A DNA stretch of 64,000 bases from the NCBI GenBank assembly GCA_052389435.1, contig JBQTIB010000060.1, forward strand, positions 1 to 64,000, in the 5' to 3' direction. This DNA is from JBQTKD01 sp052389435 (GTDB lineage Bacteria > Actinomycetota > Actinomycetes > Sporichthyales > Sporichthyaceae). The notes under the pieces were generated by a model. It had not been told where the DNA came from, made no database searches, and was given only the letters and a program-made list of their open reading frames with translations. The translations under genes were made by a program, and so were the position numbers. Positions 7,040 through 15,490 of the stretch are shown here, piece by piece. Position 1 is the first letter of the stretch, and each line of letters begins with the position of its first letter.

Positions 7040-9433
7040 TCAATGGGCGAAGCCGGCGTCCGGGACGGCGGTCTGGCCGAGCACGAGGCGCAGCGCCTCC
7101 GCCTGGCCGGGGCCGGCCGCGAAGTGGCGGTAGCCCCAGCGGTGCAGTGCCGGCGCCAGGTGCGCGACCGACCCGCCGGACAGGTCGACGCCGATCCGGG
7201 TCCCGGCGGTGGCAGCCGCCAGGAACACCAGCAGGTCCTCCACCAACGGCGGCAGGTCCTCGTCGACCGAGAAGAGCAGTTCCGCCGGGCGTCCGCACGC
7301 GGTGCGGATCAGTTCGGGCAGGTCGATCCACAGCGCCGCACCGGTTTCCACGAGCAGCGCGGGTCGGGCGAGGATCGCGGCGTTGGACAGCACCGCGCCG
7401 GCGGCGAGGCTGGATTCCCCTACCCGTTCGACGAATCGGGCGACCTCGGCGGGGTTGGTGACACCGCCGAGGTGGACGGTCACCTGCTTGTGCCCGACCC
7501 GTTCGGCGGCCGCGGCGATGCCGTCGACATAGGCGTCGAGCAGGCGCGGCGCGCCCAGCGGGGCGAGCAGTTCCGGGGCGAGCGAGGCCCATTCGCCGAC
7601 GGTGCGCCGGGCCCGGGCCGAGATGAGCACCGGTAGGCGGAGGTCCACCGGACGATCGGGGAGGGCGGCCAGCAGGGGCTCGACCGCGGTGGCGATCGCG
7701 TCGGCGAGAGCGGGGACCTTCGCGGTCTGGTCGGTGCTCAACGTGTCGAGCGCGGCGAGCAGGACGTCGAGCGAGCCGGCGCCGAGTAGCACGTCGGTCA
7801 GGGCGATCGGGCCGGCGTGGGCGCCGTCGGTCGTCCACACCGTGGCGGCGGAGGCGTCGTCTGCCCAGCGCAGCAGGGCGGCCATGCCGGTGAGGTTGCC
7901 CTCCGGTACGCCGCGGCCGATGTGCCCGGCGTAGACGTTGCCGGTGGCGCCGTCGACGGACAGGTAGGTGCCCTCGGGGTGGCTCGTGCCGTCGATGAGG
8001 AAGACGCCCTCGTCGGGTCTTACCTCCAGCCGCTCGCACCCGGTGACGCACGGCTTGTCCAGGGCGCGGGAGACGACGGCCGCGTGCGAGGTGGCTCCGC
8101 CTTTGGCCGTCACGACCGCCTGGGCCGCGAGCATGCCGGGCAGGTCCTGCGGGCTGGTGGTCGGGCGCAGCAGGATGACGTCCTCGCCGGCGGCGACGCG
8201 CAGGGCCGCCCGATCCCCGTCCAGGACGGCGAATCCGCCCGCGTGACCGGGGGAGGCGCCGATGCCGGAGAACAGCAGTTCGGCGGCGGCGAGTTCGGCC
8301 TCCACGAAGGCGGGCGCTACCAGGGTGCGAACCTGCTCGGCGCTCACCCGGCGCAGGGCCGTTGCGGTGTCGATCAGACCTTCGTCGACGAGGTCGATGG
8401 CGGTGCGCACCGCCGCGGCGGCCGTGCGCTTCGCGGCGCGCACCTGCAGCAGGTAGAGGGTGCCCTCCTCGACGGTGAACTCGATGTCGAGGGCGTCGCG
8501 GTACTCGCGTTCCAGGTCGCGACCGTGGGCCTCGAGCGCGGCGATGGTCGCGACCCATTCGGGCTGAGGGCTCGTCAGATTCACCGGTGTGGCGGTGCCC
8601 GCGACGACTTCTTCGCCTTGACCGCCCGCGAGGAACTCGCCGAACAGGACGTTCTCGCCGGTCTTCGGGTCGCGGGTGAACGCGACGCCGCTGCCGGACA
8701 GGCCACCGGCGTTGCCGAAGACCATGGCCTGTACGACGACGGCGGTGCCGAGGTCGTCGGGGATGCCGTGGTGGGCCCGGTAGGCCTTGGCGCGGCGGGA
8801 GTCCCAGGAGGAGAACACCGCCCGCATCGCGGCGACGACCTGCTCGTGGGGGTCGGTCGGGGCGCTGACGCCCTCGTCGTCGAGCGCGGCGAGGATGGCG
8901 TCCTCGAGCGCTCCGGCGGTGTGTTCGTCGAGGTTGTCGATGGCTGCCTGCCGCTGGGTCGCGACGGACTGCTTGAGCCACTCGGCGTCGACGTCGAGCA
9001 CGATGTCGGCGAACATCGCCCAGAACCGGACCCAGGTGTCGACCGCGAACGCGGCGTCGTTCATGGTCTGTGCGAGGCGCAGCACGGAGTGGCGGTCCAG
9101 CCCGAGGTTCAGGACGGTGTCCATCATTCCGGGCATGGAGACCTTGGCGCCGGAGCGCACCGAGACGAGCAGTGGGCGCCCGCCGTCGCCGCAGAACGTC
9201 TTTCCGGTCTGGGTTTCCAGCCTGGCGAGGGCGTCGCGGGCCTGGTCGACCAGGCCGTCGGGAATGTTCTTGGCCTCCCGGTAGCTCCGGCAGGCGTTCG
9301 TGTCGATCACGAACGCCGCCGGAACCGGAAGTCCGAGGCGGTGCATCCGGCCGAGGCCTGCGCCCTTGCCGCCGAGCAGATCGACCGCGGCCGGATCGAG
9401 GTCGGCCAGATCGTGCACGTACGTCGTGTCCAT
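7040..9433 (-). CDS. Pyruvate phosphate dikinase-like protein with degenerate acceptor domain
   Basis: A 797-residue protein with PPDK architecture. The N-terminal ATP-grasp nucleotide-binding domain covers about residues 1-340, with GGKGAGLGRM and VRSGAKVSMPGMMDTVLNLG. The swivelling phosphohistidine domain carries GGATSHAAVVSR with the phosphorylatable His at 450. In true PPDK the last 340 residues form a PEP/pyruvate TIM barrel containing a GTNDLTQ-type motif and a catalytic Cys in CGEHGGDP. Both are missing here; the corresponding end reads GTRIGVDLSGGSVAHL. The protein may therefore transfer phosphate to something other than pyruvate, as phenylphosphate synthase and rifampin phosphotransferase do. 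It is the second gene of a two-gene operon, 21 nt after its partner. Assignment to the dikinase family is firm; the reaction is not. Confidence 0.85.
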   Translation of the reverse strand: MDTTYVHDLADLDPAAVDLLGGKGAGLGRMHRLGLPVPAAFVIDTNACRSYREAKNIPDGLVDQARDALARLETQTGKTFCGDGGRPLLVSVRSGAKVSMPGMMDTVLNLGLDRHSVLRLAQTMNDAAFAVDTWVRFWAMFADIVLDVDAEWLKQSVATQRQAAIDNLDEHTAGALEDAILAALDDEGVSAPTDPHEQVVAAMRAVFSSWDSRRAKAYRAHHGIPDDLGTAVVVQAMVFGNAGGLSGSGVAFTRDPKTGENVLFGEFLAGGQGEEVVAGTATPVNLTSPQPEWVATIAALEAHGRDLEREYRDALDIEFTVEEGTLYLLQVRAAKRTAAAAVRTAIDLVDEGLIDTATALRRVSAEQVRTLVAPAFVEAELAAAELLFSGIGASPGHAGGFAVLDGDRAALRVAAGEDVILLRPTTSPQDLPGMLAAQAVVTAKGGATSHAAVVSRALDKPCVTGCERLEVRPDEGVFLIDGTSHPEGTYLSVDGATGNVYAGHIGRGVPEGNLTGMAALLRWADDASAATVWTTDGAHAGPIALTDVLLGAGSLDVLLAALDTLSTDQTAKVPALADAIATAVEPLLAALPDRPVDLRLPVLISARARRTVGEWASLAPELLAPLGAPRLLDAYVDGIAAAAERVGHKQVTVHLGGVTNPAEVARFVERVGESSLAAGAVLSNAAILARPALLVETGAALWIDLPELIRTACGRPAELLFSVDEDLPPLVEDLLVFLAAATAGTRIGVDLSGGSVAHLAPALHRWGYRHFAAGPGQAEALRLVLGQTAVPDAGFAH

Positions 9434-9454
9434 GATGACCTGACTTCCCGTCGG

Positions 9455-10456
9455 CTACTTCTGGGTGGACTTGCGCTGCTCGCGGGGCGCGGTGAGGGTG
9501 GGCAGCTCGCACAGGTCCATGGCCTCGCCCCAGCCGACGTTGCCGTTGGCGTCGGTGAACTTCACGAACGAGGTGAAGCCGACCATGTTCATCCAGAACA
9601 GCCACGGATACCCGTTGACCGCGGTGCCGTCGAGACGGTGCACCTTCCCGCGGGTGTCGACGAGTTCGGTGGCGATCGCGTCGGGGAACTTGTTCTCGTC
9701 GCGCTTGGTGGTGCCCGTGCCGGACGCCAGGCCGTAGACGACTCCGTCCTCGAGCACGTAGCCGTGGGCGAGCTGGTACTCCCCGCCGCCGGTGGTGGCG
9801 TCGAAGCTGTAGATCGCGTGGATGGCGTAGTTCTCGCTGAAGTGCGCGTGCATCCAGCTCATCTCCGGGACGCCGCGCTCCGGGCGCGGGCCCCACGAGT
9901 GGTCCATGGTGGCGACGCAGTCGATGACGTACTCGGTGCCGCGGATGCTCACGCGACCGGTCACCTTGCCGGTGGCGTCGAAGTGGCCCTTGTACGCCGT
10001 GCCCCACTGGAAGCCTTCGGACTGCGCCCTGTCCCGCGCGGCGGCGGTGATGGGGTCCTGGTCGGGGTCGTTGATGTCGTAGGGCTCCATCAGGCCGGCG
10101 TGGACGATGTCGATCGTGGTGCCCTCGCCGTCGTCGTAGGTGACGTGCCAGGTGTGGTTGGGAACGATCGTCTCGACGCGCAGGCCGTTGTCGAGTTCGT
10201 AGGTGTGCAGGCTGCGCGGCTCGGGGATCTCGAGGTGGTTGCGCAGGTCGACGAAGTCCGCGCCCCACGGGGTGACGGCGCGCTTGGTGTTGAGCACGAT
10301 CAGCGAGGTCACCACGCCGAGGTTCGGGCGGAACAGCAGGTAGATGCCGCCGGTGAGCCCGGTCTCGGGGTCGAAGAAGCCGAAGTAGTTCGTCTCGGCC
10401 CAGGTGTAGGTGTCGGAGTCGGGGGTGTGGAACTCGGCGTCCTGCGGCGTGATCAT
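9455..10456 (-). CDS. Uncharacterised protein of the CrtC/DUF7065-like beta-barrel type
   Basis: A 333-residue cytoplasmic protein with no signal peptide or membrane segment. It is rich in Trp/Tyr/Phe and alternating beta-type sequence (YTWAETNYFGFFDPETG, MDHSWGPRPERG, MSWMHAHFSENYAIHAIY). This reminds me of the carotenoid hydratase CrtC/AttH-like lipocalin fold and its DUF7064/7065 relatives, but the match is from memory and weak. GAGAGGA lies about 9 nt before the ATG at 10456. It is first in an operon with the dikinase-like gene and divergent from a GAF/PucR activator gene. A role with the dikinase on a small hydrophobic or phenolic compound is inferred. Confidence 0.6.
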   Translation of the reverse strand: MITPQDAEFHTPDSDTYTWAETNYFGFFDPETGLTGGIYLLFRPNLGVVTSLIVLNTKRAVTPWGADFVDLRNHLEIPEPRSLHTYELDNGLRVETIVPNHTWHVTYDDGEGTTIDIVHAGLMEPYDINDPDQDPITAAARDRAQSEGFQWGTAYKGHFDATGKVTGRVSIRGTEYVIDCVATMDHSWGPRPERGVPEMSWMHAHFSENYAIHAIYSFDATTGGGEYQLAHGYVLEDGVVYGLASGTGTTKRDENKFPDAIATELVDTRGKVHRLDGTAVNGYPWLFWMNMVGFTSFVKFTDANGNVGWGEAMDLCELPTLTAPREQRKSTQK

Positions 10457-10558
10457 CTCTGCGGTCCTCTCGGGTACGGCGTCCTGCGGTGCCCTCATGG
10501 TGGGCGCGGGCCGGGGTGCCTGCGCATATCGACGGTCCGGGCAATCGAGGGCCTCGTT

Positions 10559-10573
10559 TATCTCTCGGAGATA
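10559..10573. promoter_or_regulatory. 15-bp palindrome in the divergent promoter region
   Basis: TATCTC-TCG-GAGATA is a perfect 6-bp inverted repeat with a 3-bp centre. It lies 103 bp upstream of the minus-strand operon start and 74 bp upstream of the plus-strand activator start. It is AT-rich relative to its surroundings. It is the obvious candidate operator for the divergent GAF/PucR regulator. Confidence 0.5.
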
Positions 10574-10646
10574 GGCTCGACGCCTCGCGGGTGGGGTTCG
10601 ATGGGCTCGGACACCCCTGCGTTTGACCCTCGGAGAGGGGGAGCCG

Positions 10647-12452
10647 GTGGAGAACGCCGTCGTCGAAGCGAACGCGCGTGCCGACGCCGCTGTCGCCGAG
10701 GTGGCCTCCCTGCGGGCCGTCGCGGGCCGGATCATGGCCGCGACCGACCTCGAGGCGGCGCTGACCTCCGTCACCCACGAGGCCCTCGCGACGCTCGAGG
10801 CCGACATCGCCGGAGTCTTCCTGCGCGAGGGCGACCGCATCGCCATGCAGGGCTGCGTCGGCAACCGGCACCGGGACACCGCCCGCCTGCGGATGGCGCG
10901 CAACGAAGGTCTGGCGGGGTTGGTGTTCGCTTCCGGGGCGGCGGCTCGGGTGGACTCCTACGTGCAGAGCGAGGAGATCTCGACCCACTTCCACGACCTG
11001 GCCCGAGCGGAGGACGTGCGCTCGGCGCTCGGAGCCCCGCTGGCCCTCGACGGCGAGGTCATCGGAGTCCTTGAGGTGTGGCGCCGTCGGGAGTCGGTGT
11101 TCACGCCCGCCGAGACCGAGCGCCTGGTGGCGTTGGGGGAGTTGGGCGCGATCGCCCTGAACAATGCGCGCCTGCGCGACGCCATGGCCGAGAGCGTGCG
11201 GCAGGTCGAACTGGCGCACCGTCAGATGGAGGCGCAACTGCGGCGCGTCGAACTCGCGCTGCGCACCCAACAGGACCTCGTCGCGGAGATCCTCGGCGGC
11301 GGGGGACTGGCTGGCACCCTGCGCATCGCCGCGCGCCGGGTCGAGGGCGCCGCGGTGTTCCTCGACGTGGACCTCGAACCCGTCGCCGCCTACCCGGTCG
11401 ATACCGACGCGCGCGCCGTGGCGGACGCCGTCGCCGCGCGGCTGGGCGGGCGCAACCGGGCGACGGGTCCGCTGTGGGCCGGTGTCGAGGAGCGGTCGAT
11501 CGTCGTGCGTGCGGTGTCCGCGGGCACCGAGCATCTCGGCTGGTTCGCGCTGGTGTGCGAGGCGATCGCCGGCGACGAGGAGAGCGAACTCGCCGTCACC
11601 CAGGCCAGCCTGGCGGCGTCGTTGAACAACCTGGAAGAGCAGGCCGCGGCACGGGCTCGGGCCAGCGCCCGCGAGGAACTGCTGTTCGGTGTGCTGGAAG
11701 GCAGCGTCGAGGACCGGCGCGCCGCGGCCTCGCGCGCCCGGCACCTGCAGGTGGACCTACGCGGCGAACTGCGCGTCCTGGTCGGCGAACTCGGCGGCCT
11801 GGCCGAGGTGGCGGCCGCGGAGGGCTGGGACGCCGTCCGCGTCGCCGAGGCGCACCGGCGACTGCTCGCCGCCGCGCGCACCACGCTGGGCGCCCGCGCG
11901 GTGCTGATTGCGCTGCGCGGGGACACGGTCCTGGCGCTGACGCGGGCCGCCTCCGTCGCCGCGACGCGGGAGACGCTCGGCGCGCTGACCGGGGACCTCC
12001 TCGGACAGCTGCCCGGCCTGCGTCCGGCGTGGGGGGTCAGCGCCGTCCACGTCGGAGCCGCCGACCTGGCGCTGGCCCTGGAGCAGGCGCAGACGGCCGC
12101 CCGGGCACTGCGGCACTCGGGCCAGCGGACGGTGTCCTGCTACGAGGAACTCGGCATCCTGCGGCTCATGCTGGCGGACCCGCGCAGCACCGACCTCGCG
12201 CGCTTCGTCGAGGAGACCGTCGGACCCGTCATCGCCTACGACCGCAAGAACGGCACCTCGCTGCTGGAGACGCTGCGGGCCTTCGTCGACTCCGGCTGCT
12301 CGCAGCGGGACACCGCGGAGCGCATGTTCCTGCACGCCAAGACGATCAAGTACCGGCTCGTGCAGATCGAGAAGCTCACCGGCCTGGACCTGACGGACCA
12401 TCACGCCAGGATGCGCGTGGACATCGCCGTCCGCGCCGCCGAGCTCTTCTAG
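10647..12452 (+). CDS. GAF-domain PucR-type transcriptional activator
   Basis: A 601-residue cytoplasmic regulator. Residues about 25-170 form a GAF sensor domain (ALATLEADIAGVFLREGDRI, then IGVLEVWRRRESVFTPAETE). A helical linker (RLRDAMAESVRQVELAHRQM) leads to a CdaR-like middle segment. The C-terminal PucR helix-turn-helix ends the protein (LLETLRAFVDSGCSQRDTAE, then RMFLHAKTIKYRLVQIEKLT). The GTG at 10647 is chosen because GGAGAGGGGG precedes it by 5 nt; a TTG at 10623 is in frame upstream. It is divergent from the dikinase-like operon and most likely controls it. The 3' end overlaps the VIT-family stop codon by 4 nt on the other strand. Confidence 0.85.
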   Translation: MENAVVEANARADAAVAEVASLRAVAGRIMAATDLEAALTSVTHEALATLEADIAGVFLREGDRIAMQGCVGNRHRDTARLRMARNEGLAGLVFASGAAARVDSYVQSEEISTHFHDLARAEDVRSALGAPLALDGEVIGVLEVWRRRESVFTPAETERLVALGELGAIALNNARLRDAMAESVRQVELAHRQMEAQLRRVELALRTQQDLVAEILGGGGLAGTLRIAARRVEGAAVFLDVDLEPVAAYPVDTDARAVADAVAARLGGRNRATGPLWAGVEERSIVVRAVSAGTEHLGWFALVCEAIAGDEESELAVTQASLAASLNNLEEQAAARARASAREELLFGVLEGSVEDRRAAASRARHLQVDLRGELRVLVGELGGLAEVAAAEGWDAVRVAEAHRRLLAAARTTLGARAVLIALRGDTVLALTRAASVAATRETLGALTGDLLGQLPGLRPAWGVSAVHVGAADLALALEQAQTAARALRHSGQRTVSCYEELGILRLMLADPRSTDLARFVEETVGPVIAYDRKNGTSLLETLRAFVDSGCSQRDTAERMFLHAKTIKYRLVQIEKLTGLDLTDHHARMRVDIAVRAAELF

Positions 12453-13162
12453 CCGACGGCCGTCCCGGTGAGGCGGCCGATGCCGTAGACGACCGTGAGG
12501 CCGATCGAGCCGCCGACCAGAACGCGCAGGACGGCTCGGCGTGGGTTGGCGCCGCCGGTGTGGGCGCTCCACCAGCCGGTGACCGACAGGGCCGCCAGCA
12601 CGACCGCCACGGTGATGGGCACGCGCCAGCCCTGCGGGGGCAGGACGATGGCCAGCAGTGGCAGCAGGGCGCCGCAGACGAAGGCGATGGCCGAGGCGAG
12701 CCCGGCCCGGATGGGGTCCACCAGGTCGGTGGGGTCGATGTGGAGTTCGGTTTCCGCGTGGGCCCCCAGGGCGTCCCGGGCGGTGAGCTCCTCGGCGACC
12801 TGACGGGCCGTCGTCGGGGACAGGCCCTTCTCGCGGTAGAGCTCGATCAGCTCGTTCAGTTCGCCGACCGGATCGTCGGCGAGTTCGCGGCGTTCCAGGG
12901 CCAGTGCCGCCCGTTCGGCGTCTCGCTGGCTGCTGACCGAGACGTACTCGCCGAGCGCCATCGAGATCGCGCCCGCCGCTAGCCCTGCGACGCCGGCCGT
13001 GATCAAGGCCGCGCGCTCGGTCGTGGCGCCGGCGACGCCGATTACCAACCCGGCCTCAGAGACGATCCCGTCGTTGGCGCCGAGCACCGCCGCCCGCAAC
13101 TGGTTCAGGCGCGAGGCGAGCTTCGGCGAGTGCGCCTCGCCCGGATGCTGAGTCGCGGTCAT
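12449..13162 (-). CDS. VIT1/CCC1-family divalent metal transporter
   Basis: A 237-residue membrane protein of the vacuolar iron transporter family, exporting or sequestering Fe2+/Mn2+. The typical first helix motif is seen in RAAVLGANDGIVSEAGLVIG. It is followed by GAISMALGEYVSVSSQRDAE. There is a charged cytoplasmic metal-binding helix region (residues about 85-145) and three further helices at the C-terminus. Length matches the family. G-rich sequence precedes the ATG at 13162. It converges on the GAF/PucR activator gene with a 4-nt CTAG overlap. No obvious metal-regulator gene is adjacent. Confidence 0.9.
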   Translation of the reverse strand: MTATQHPGEAHSPKLASRLNQLRAAVLGANDGIVSEAGLVIGVAGATTERAALITAGVAGLAAGAISMALGEYVSVSSQRDAERAALALERRELADDPVGELNELIELYREKGLSPTTARQVAEELTARDALGAHAETELHIDPTDLVDPIRAGLASAIAFVCGALLPLLAIVLPPQGWRVPITVAVVLAALSVTGWWSAHTGGANPRRAVLRVLVGGSIGLTVVYGIGRLTGTAVG

Positions 13163-13201
13163 GCCCCCATCGTGGGGTACGACGGTCCCGATGGTGCGTT
13201 T

Positions 13202-13281
13202 CGATCGACGTTGCAACTGGAGTGACGCCGTGGCGGCGGCTCCGCGCTCGGCCTCGATCCCAGCGGTTGCAACGTCGATCG
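13202..13281. repeat. 16-bp perfect inverted repeat with 48-bp spacer
   Basis: CGATCGACGTTGCAAC (13202-13217) has its exact complement at 13266-13281. The repeat fills the gap between the AMIN-like gene stop (13294) and the VIT-family start (13162). As RNA it would be a long-stem hairpin ending the AMIN-like transcript. As DNA it could be a two-site operator for the transporter gene. Confidence 0.6.
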
Positions 13282-13293
13282 TTTCGCTACGGA

Positions 13294-13788
13294 CTAGTGC
13301 TTGACGTCGACGTAGAGGCGGCGCGGGTTGCTCAGCTTGCCGGTGGTGACCGTCGCCTTGTGGTCGAAGCCGAGGACCCAGCTGACCTGGCCCTCGAAGT
13401 CGCACGTCATGCGCACGCCCTTGAGGTTCTTCAGGCCGAAGAACGCCGACTTGGTGCGGCCGGGGCCGACGTAGGCGTTCTTGCCGGAGTTGGTGTGCGC
13501 CTGCGAGGGCTCGACGACGACCTCGAGGAACTTCTTGCCGGGCACGTAGAGGGTGTCGCCGGTGGCGCAGTTCTGCGCCTTGGTCACCCACCGCGTGCGG
13601 ACCGCGGGCGCGTAGCCGGTCAGGTCGACGACCGCGCGGTCGAAGGTGGCGTGCTGACCCACCCGCAGGTTGGTGACGACCGGAATGTCGGTGGCGTGCG
13701 CCTGCGGCATCGCGACGGCGAGCACGCCGGCGGTCAGGGCGAGGCCGGCGCCGGCGGCAACGGTGGAGCGAAGGCGAGTGCGGCTCAT
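13294..13788 (-). CDS. Secreted AMIN-like domain protein
   Basis: A 164-residue exported protein. The signal peptide has a basic start (MSRTRLR), a hydrophobic core and an AMPQAHA-T cleavage site near residue 32. The mature part starts VVTNLRVGQHATFDRAVVDL, the pattern of AMIN-like domains that may bind cell-wall polymers. Two Cys pairs are possible (NCATGD, MTCDFEG). It is monocistronic, upstream of the VIT-family gene but separated by a strong inverted repeat. Function is unknown beyond a cell-surface location. Confidence 0.7.
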   Translation of the reverse strand: MSRTRLRSTVAAGAGLALTAGVLAVAMPQAHATDIPVVTNLRVGQHATFDRAVVDLTGYAPAVRTRWVTKAQNCATGDTLYVPGKKFLEVVVEPSQAHTNSGKNAYVGPGRTKSAFFGLKNLKGVRMTCDFEGQVSWVLGFDHKATVTTGKLSNPRRLYVDVKH

Positions 13789-13926
13789 GGGGGGTCCCCT
13801 CCTGGTGGTGGCCGGTCAAAGCGTCCGGTTGCCAGAGAAGACGCACGAGGGCCGCGATCGGTTGACAGCCACAGATGGGTGGTAGACCCGATGGGCGGCG
13901 GCGCCTGCGGTGGCCACGATGGAGCA

Positions 13927-15462
13927 ATGATCCTGGCGGCGGGTGGGGCCTCCGCCCACGTGGCGGACGTTGTCGTGGCGCTCGGTGGCGCCTTCCTGGC
14001 GTGCGGTCTGATCGCCCGCGCCGGGGTGCGGCTCGGGGTGCCGACCATCCCGTTGTTCATGCTCGCGGGCATCGTCCTCGGGCCGCACACTCCCGGACTG
14101 GACCTGATCTCCGACCCGGCGGATCTCGAACTCGTCGCGCGGCTCGGGTTGATCTTCCTGCTGTTCTACCTGGGACTGGAGTTCTCCCTCGACTCCCTGA
14201 CCTCCGGCGGCCGGCCGCTGGCGAAGGCGGCCGGGGTCTATCTGGCGCTCAACATCGGCGGCGGGCTCGCCCTCGGCGCGTGGATGGGTTGGGGCGGAGC
14301 CGAAACGCTGGTGATCGCCGGCGTGGTCGGCATCTCCTCCTCGGCCATCGTCACCAAACTGCTGATCGAGACCCGAAGGCTCGGGAACCCGGAGACCCGG
14401 GTGATCCTCGGCATCATCGTGATCGAGGACGTGTTCCTCGCGCTGTACCTGGCGCTGCTGCAGCCCGTGCTCGGTGGGGCCTCGGGGATTCTCGACGCCG
14501 CCGTCGGGATCGGCACGGCCTTCGGATTCCTGCTCGTGCTGGGAATCGTCGCGCGCTTCGGGGCACGGGTCGTCGATGCGTTCACGGGGGCGAAGGACGA
14601 GGAGATCGTCGTGGTCACCTTCGTCGGGTTGGCGATCCTCACCGCCGGGCTCTCGGAGAAGCTCGGAGTCTCCGACGCGATCGGCGCGTTCATGATCGGG
14701 CTGATCCTCGGAGCCTCGGCCAAGGCCGACCGGCTCAGGGTTCTGACGCACCCTCTGCGGGACGCGTTCGGCGCGCTGTTCTTCTTCCACTTCGGGTTGA
14801 CCATCGAGCCCGGTGCCATCCGGCAGGTCGGATTCGAGGTGACCGTTGCGGTGCTCGCGACCGTCGTGCTCGCGGTGTCGGCGGGCGTGGTGGCAGCACG
14901 GGTGCACCGCTTCGGGCGGGTCGAGGCGGCGAACATCGGTTTGACGGTGCTCACCCGCGGCGAGTTCTCGTTGGTGCTGGCGGCGCTCGCCCTCGCGGCG
15001 GGCCTGGATCCGCGGCTCGGGCCGTTTGCCGCGGGCTACGTGCTGGTGTTGGCCCTGATCGGGCCGCTTGCGGTGGCGGGGTCGGTGCGGCTCTCGCGAC
15101 TGCTGCCGGTCCGCCTGCTGCCCTGGCCGTCGAGCTACGTCGCAACGCCCGGGATGGATCTGGTCGTTGGGTCGCCGTCGCTGTTCGAACTCGGGACCGA
15201 CCTGCTGCAGATTCGGGTGGTGCCCGGATCGAGGCTGCACGGGGTTCACGTCGCGGAACTGCGGCTGCCGCCGGGCTCGGTGCTCGGCGCGTTGGTCCGG
15301 GACGGCCAGACGGTTCCGGTGGAGTCCTCGACGCAACTGCTCACGGGCGACGCACTGCTGTTCTTCGCCGACCCGGAGCATCGGCTCGCGGTCGAGCAAC
15401 GCATTCGTGCGGTACACCGCAGCGGCCGGCTCGCCCGGTGGTTGGGCGATACCGGCCGCTGA
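13927..15462 (+). CDS. CPA2-family cation:proton antiporter with TrkA-C domain
   Basis: A 511-residue integral membrane protein with about 12 hydrophobic helices up to residue 390. A soluble C-terminal TrkA-C-like domain follows (RVVPGSRLHGVHVAELRLPP). The ion-site region shows GVSDAIGAFMIGLILGASA. HFGLTIEPGAIRQVG and LTVLTRGEFSLVLAALALAA are typical of KefB/YjbQ-type antiporters. It would exchange Na+ or K+ for protons. The start is uncertain: the ATG at 13927 has GGAG only 2 nt upstream, and an in-frame ATG at 13891 would add 12 residues. It stands alone between a divergent and a convergent neighbour. Confidence 0.9.
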   Translation: MILAAGGASAHVADVVVALGGAFLACGLIARAGVRLGVPTIPLFMLAGIVLGPHTPGLDLISDPADLELVARLGLIFLLFYLGLEFSLDSLTSGGRPLAKAAGVYLALNIGGGLALGAWMGWGGAETLVIAGVVGISSSAIVTKLLIETRRLGNPETRVILGIIVIEDVFLALYLALLQPVLGGASGILDAAVGIGTAFGFLLVLGIVARFGARVVDAFTGAKDEEIVVVTFVGLAILTAGLSEKLGVSDAIGAFMIGLILGASAKADRLRVLTHPLRDAFGALFFFHFGLTIEPGAIRQVGFEVTVAVLATVVLAVSAGVVAARVHRFGRVEAANIGLTVLTRGEFSLVLAALALAAGLDPRLGPFAAGYVLVLALIGPLAVAGSVRLSRLLPVRLLPWPSSYVATPGMDLVVGSPSLFELGTDLLQIRVVPGSRLHGVHVAELRLPPGSVLGALVRDGQTVPVESSTQLLTGDALLFFADPEHRLAVEQRIRAVHRSGRLARWLGDTGR

Positions 15463-15490
15463 TCGATCGCAGGAGGCGAGTGACGGTGGG

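Noticed and set aside
6984..11744. Very long open frame (about 1586 codons) on the minus strand
   Set aside because: It spans several real genes on both strands, is extremely Arg/Pro/Gly-rich and has no domain; it is a shadow frame caused by GC content.
13816..15417. Minus-strand open frame antisense to the antiporter
   Set aside because: The composition (Arg/Gln/Glu/His-rich) reflects the complement of membrane codons; the plus strand codes for a clear antiporter.
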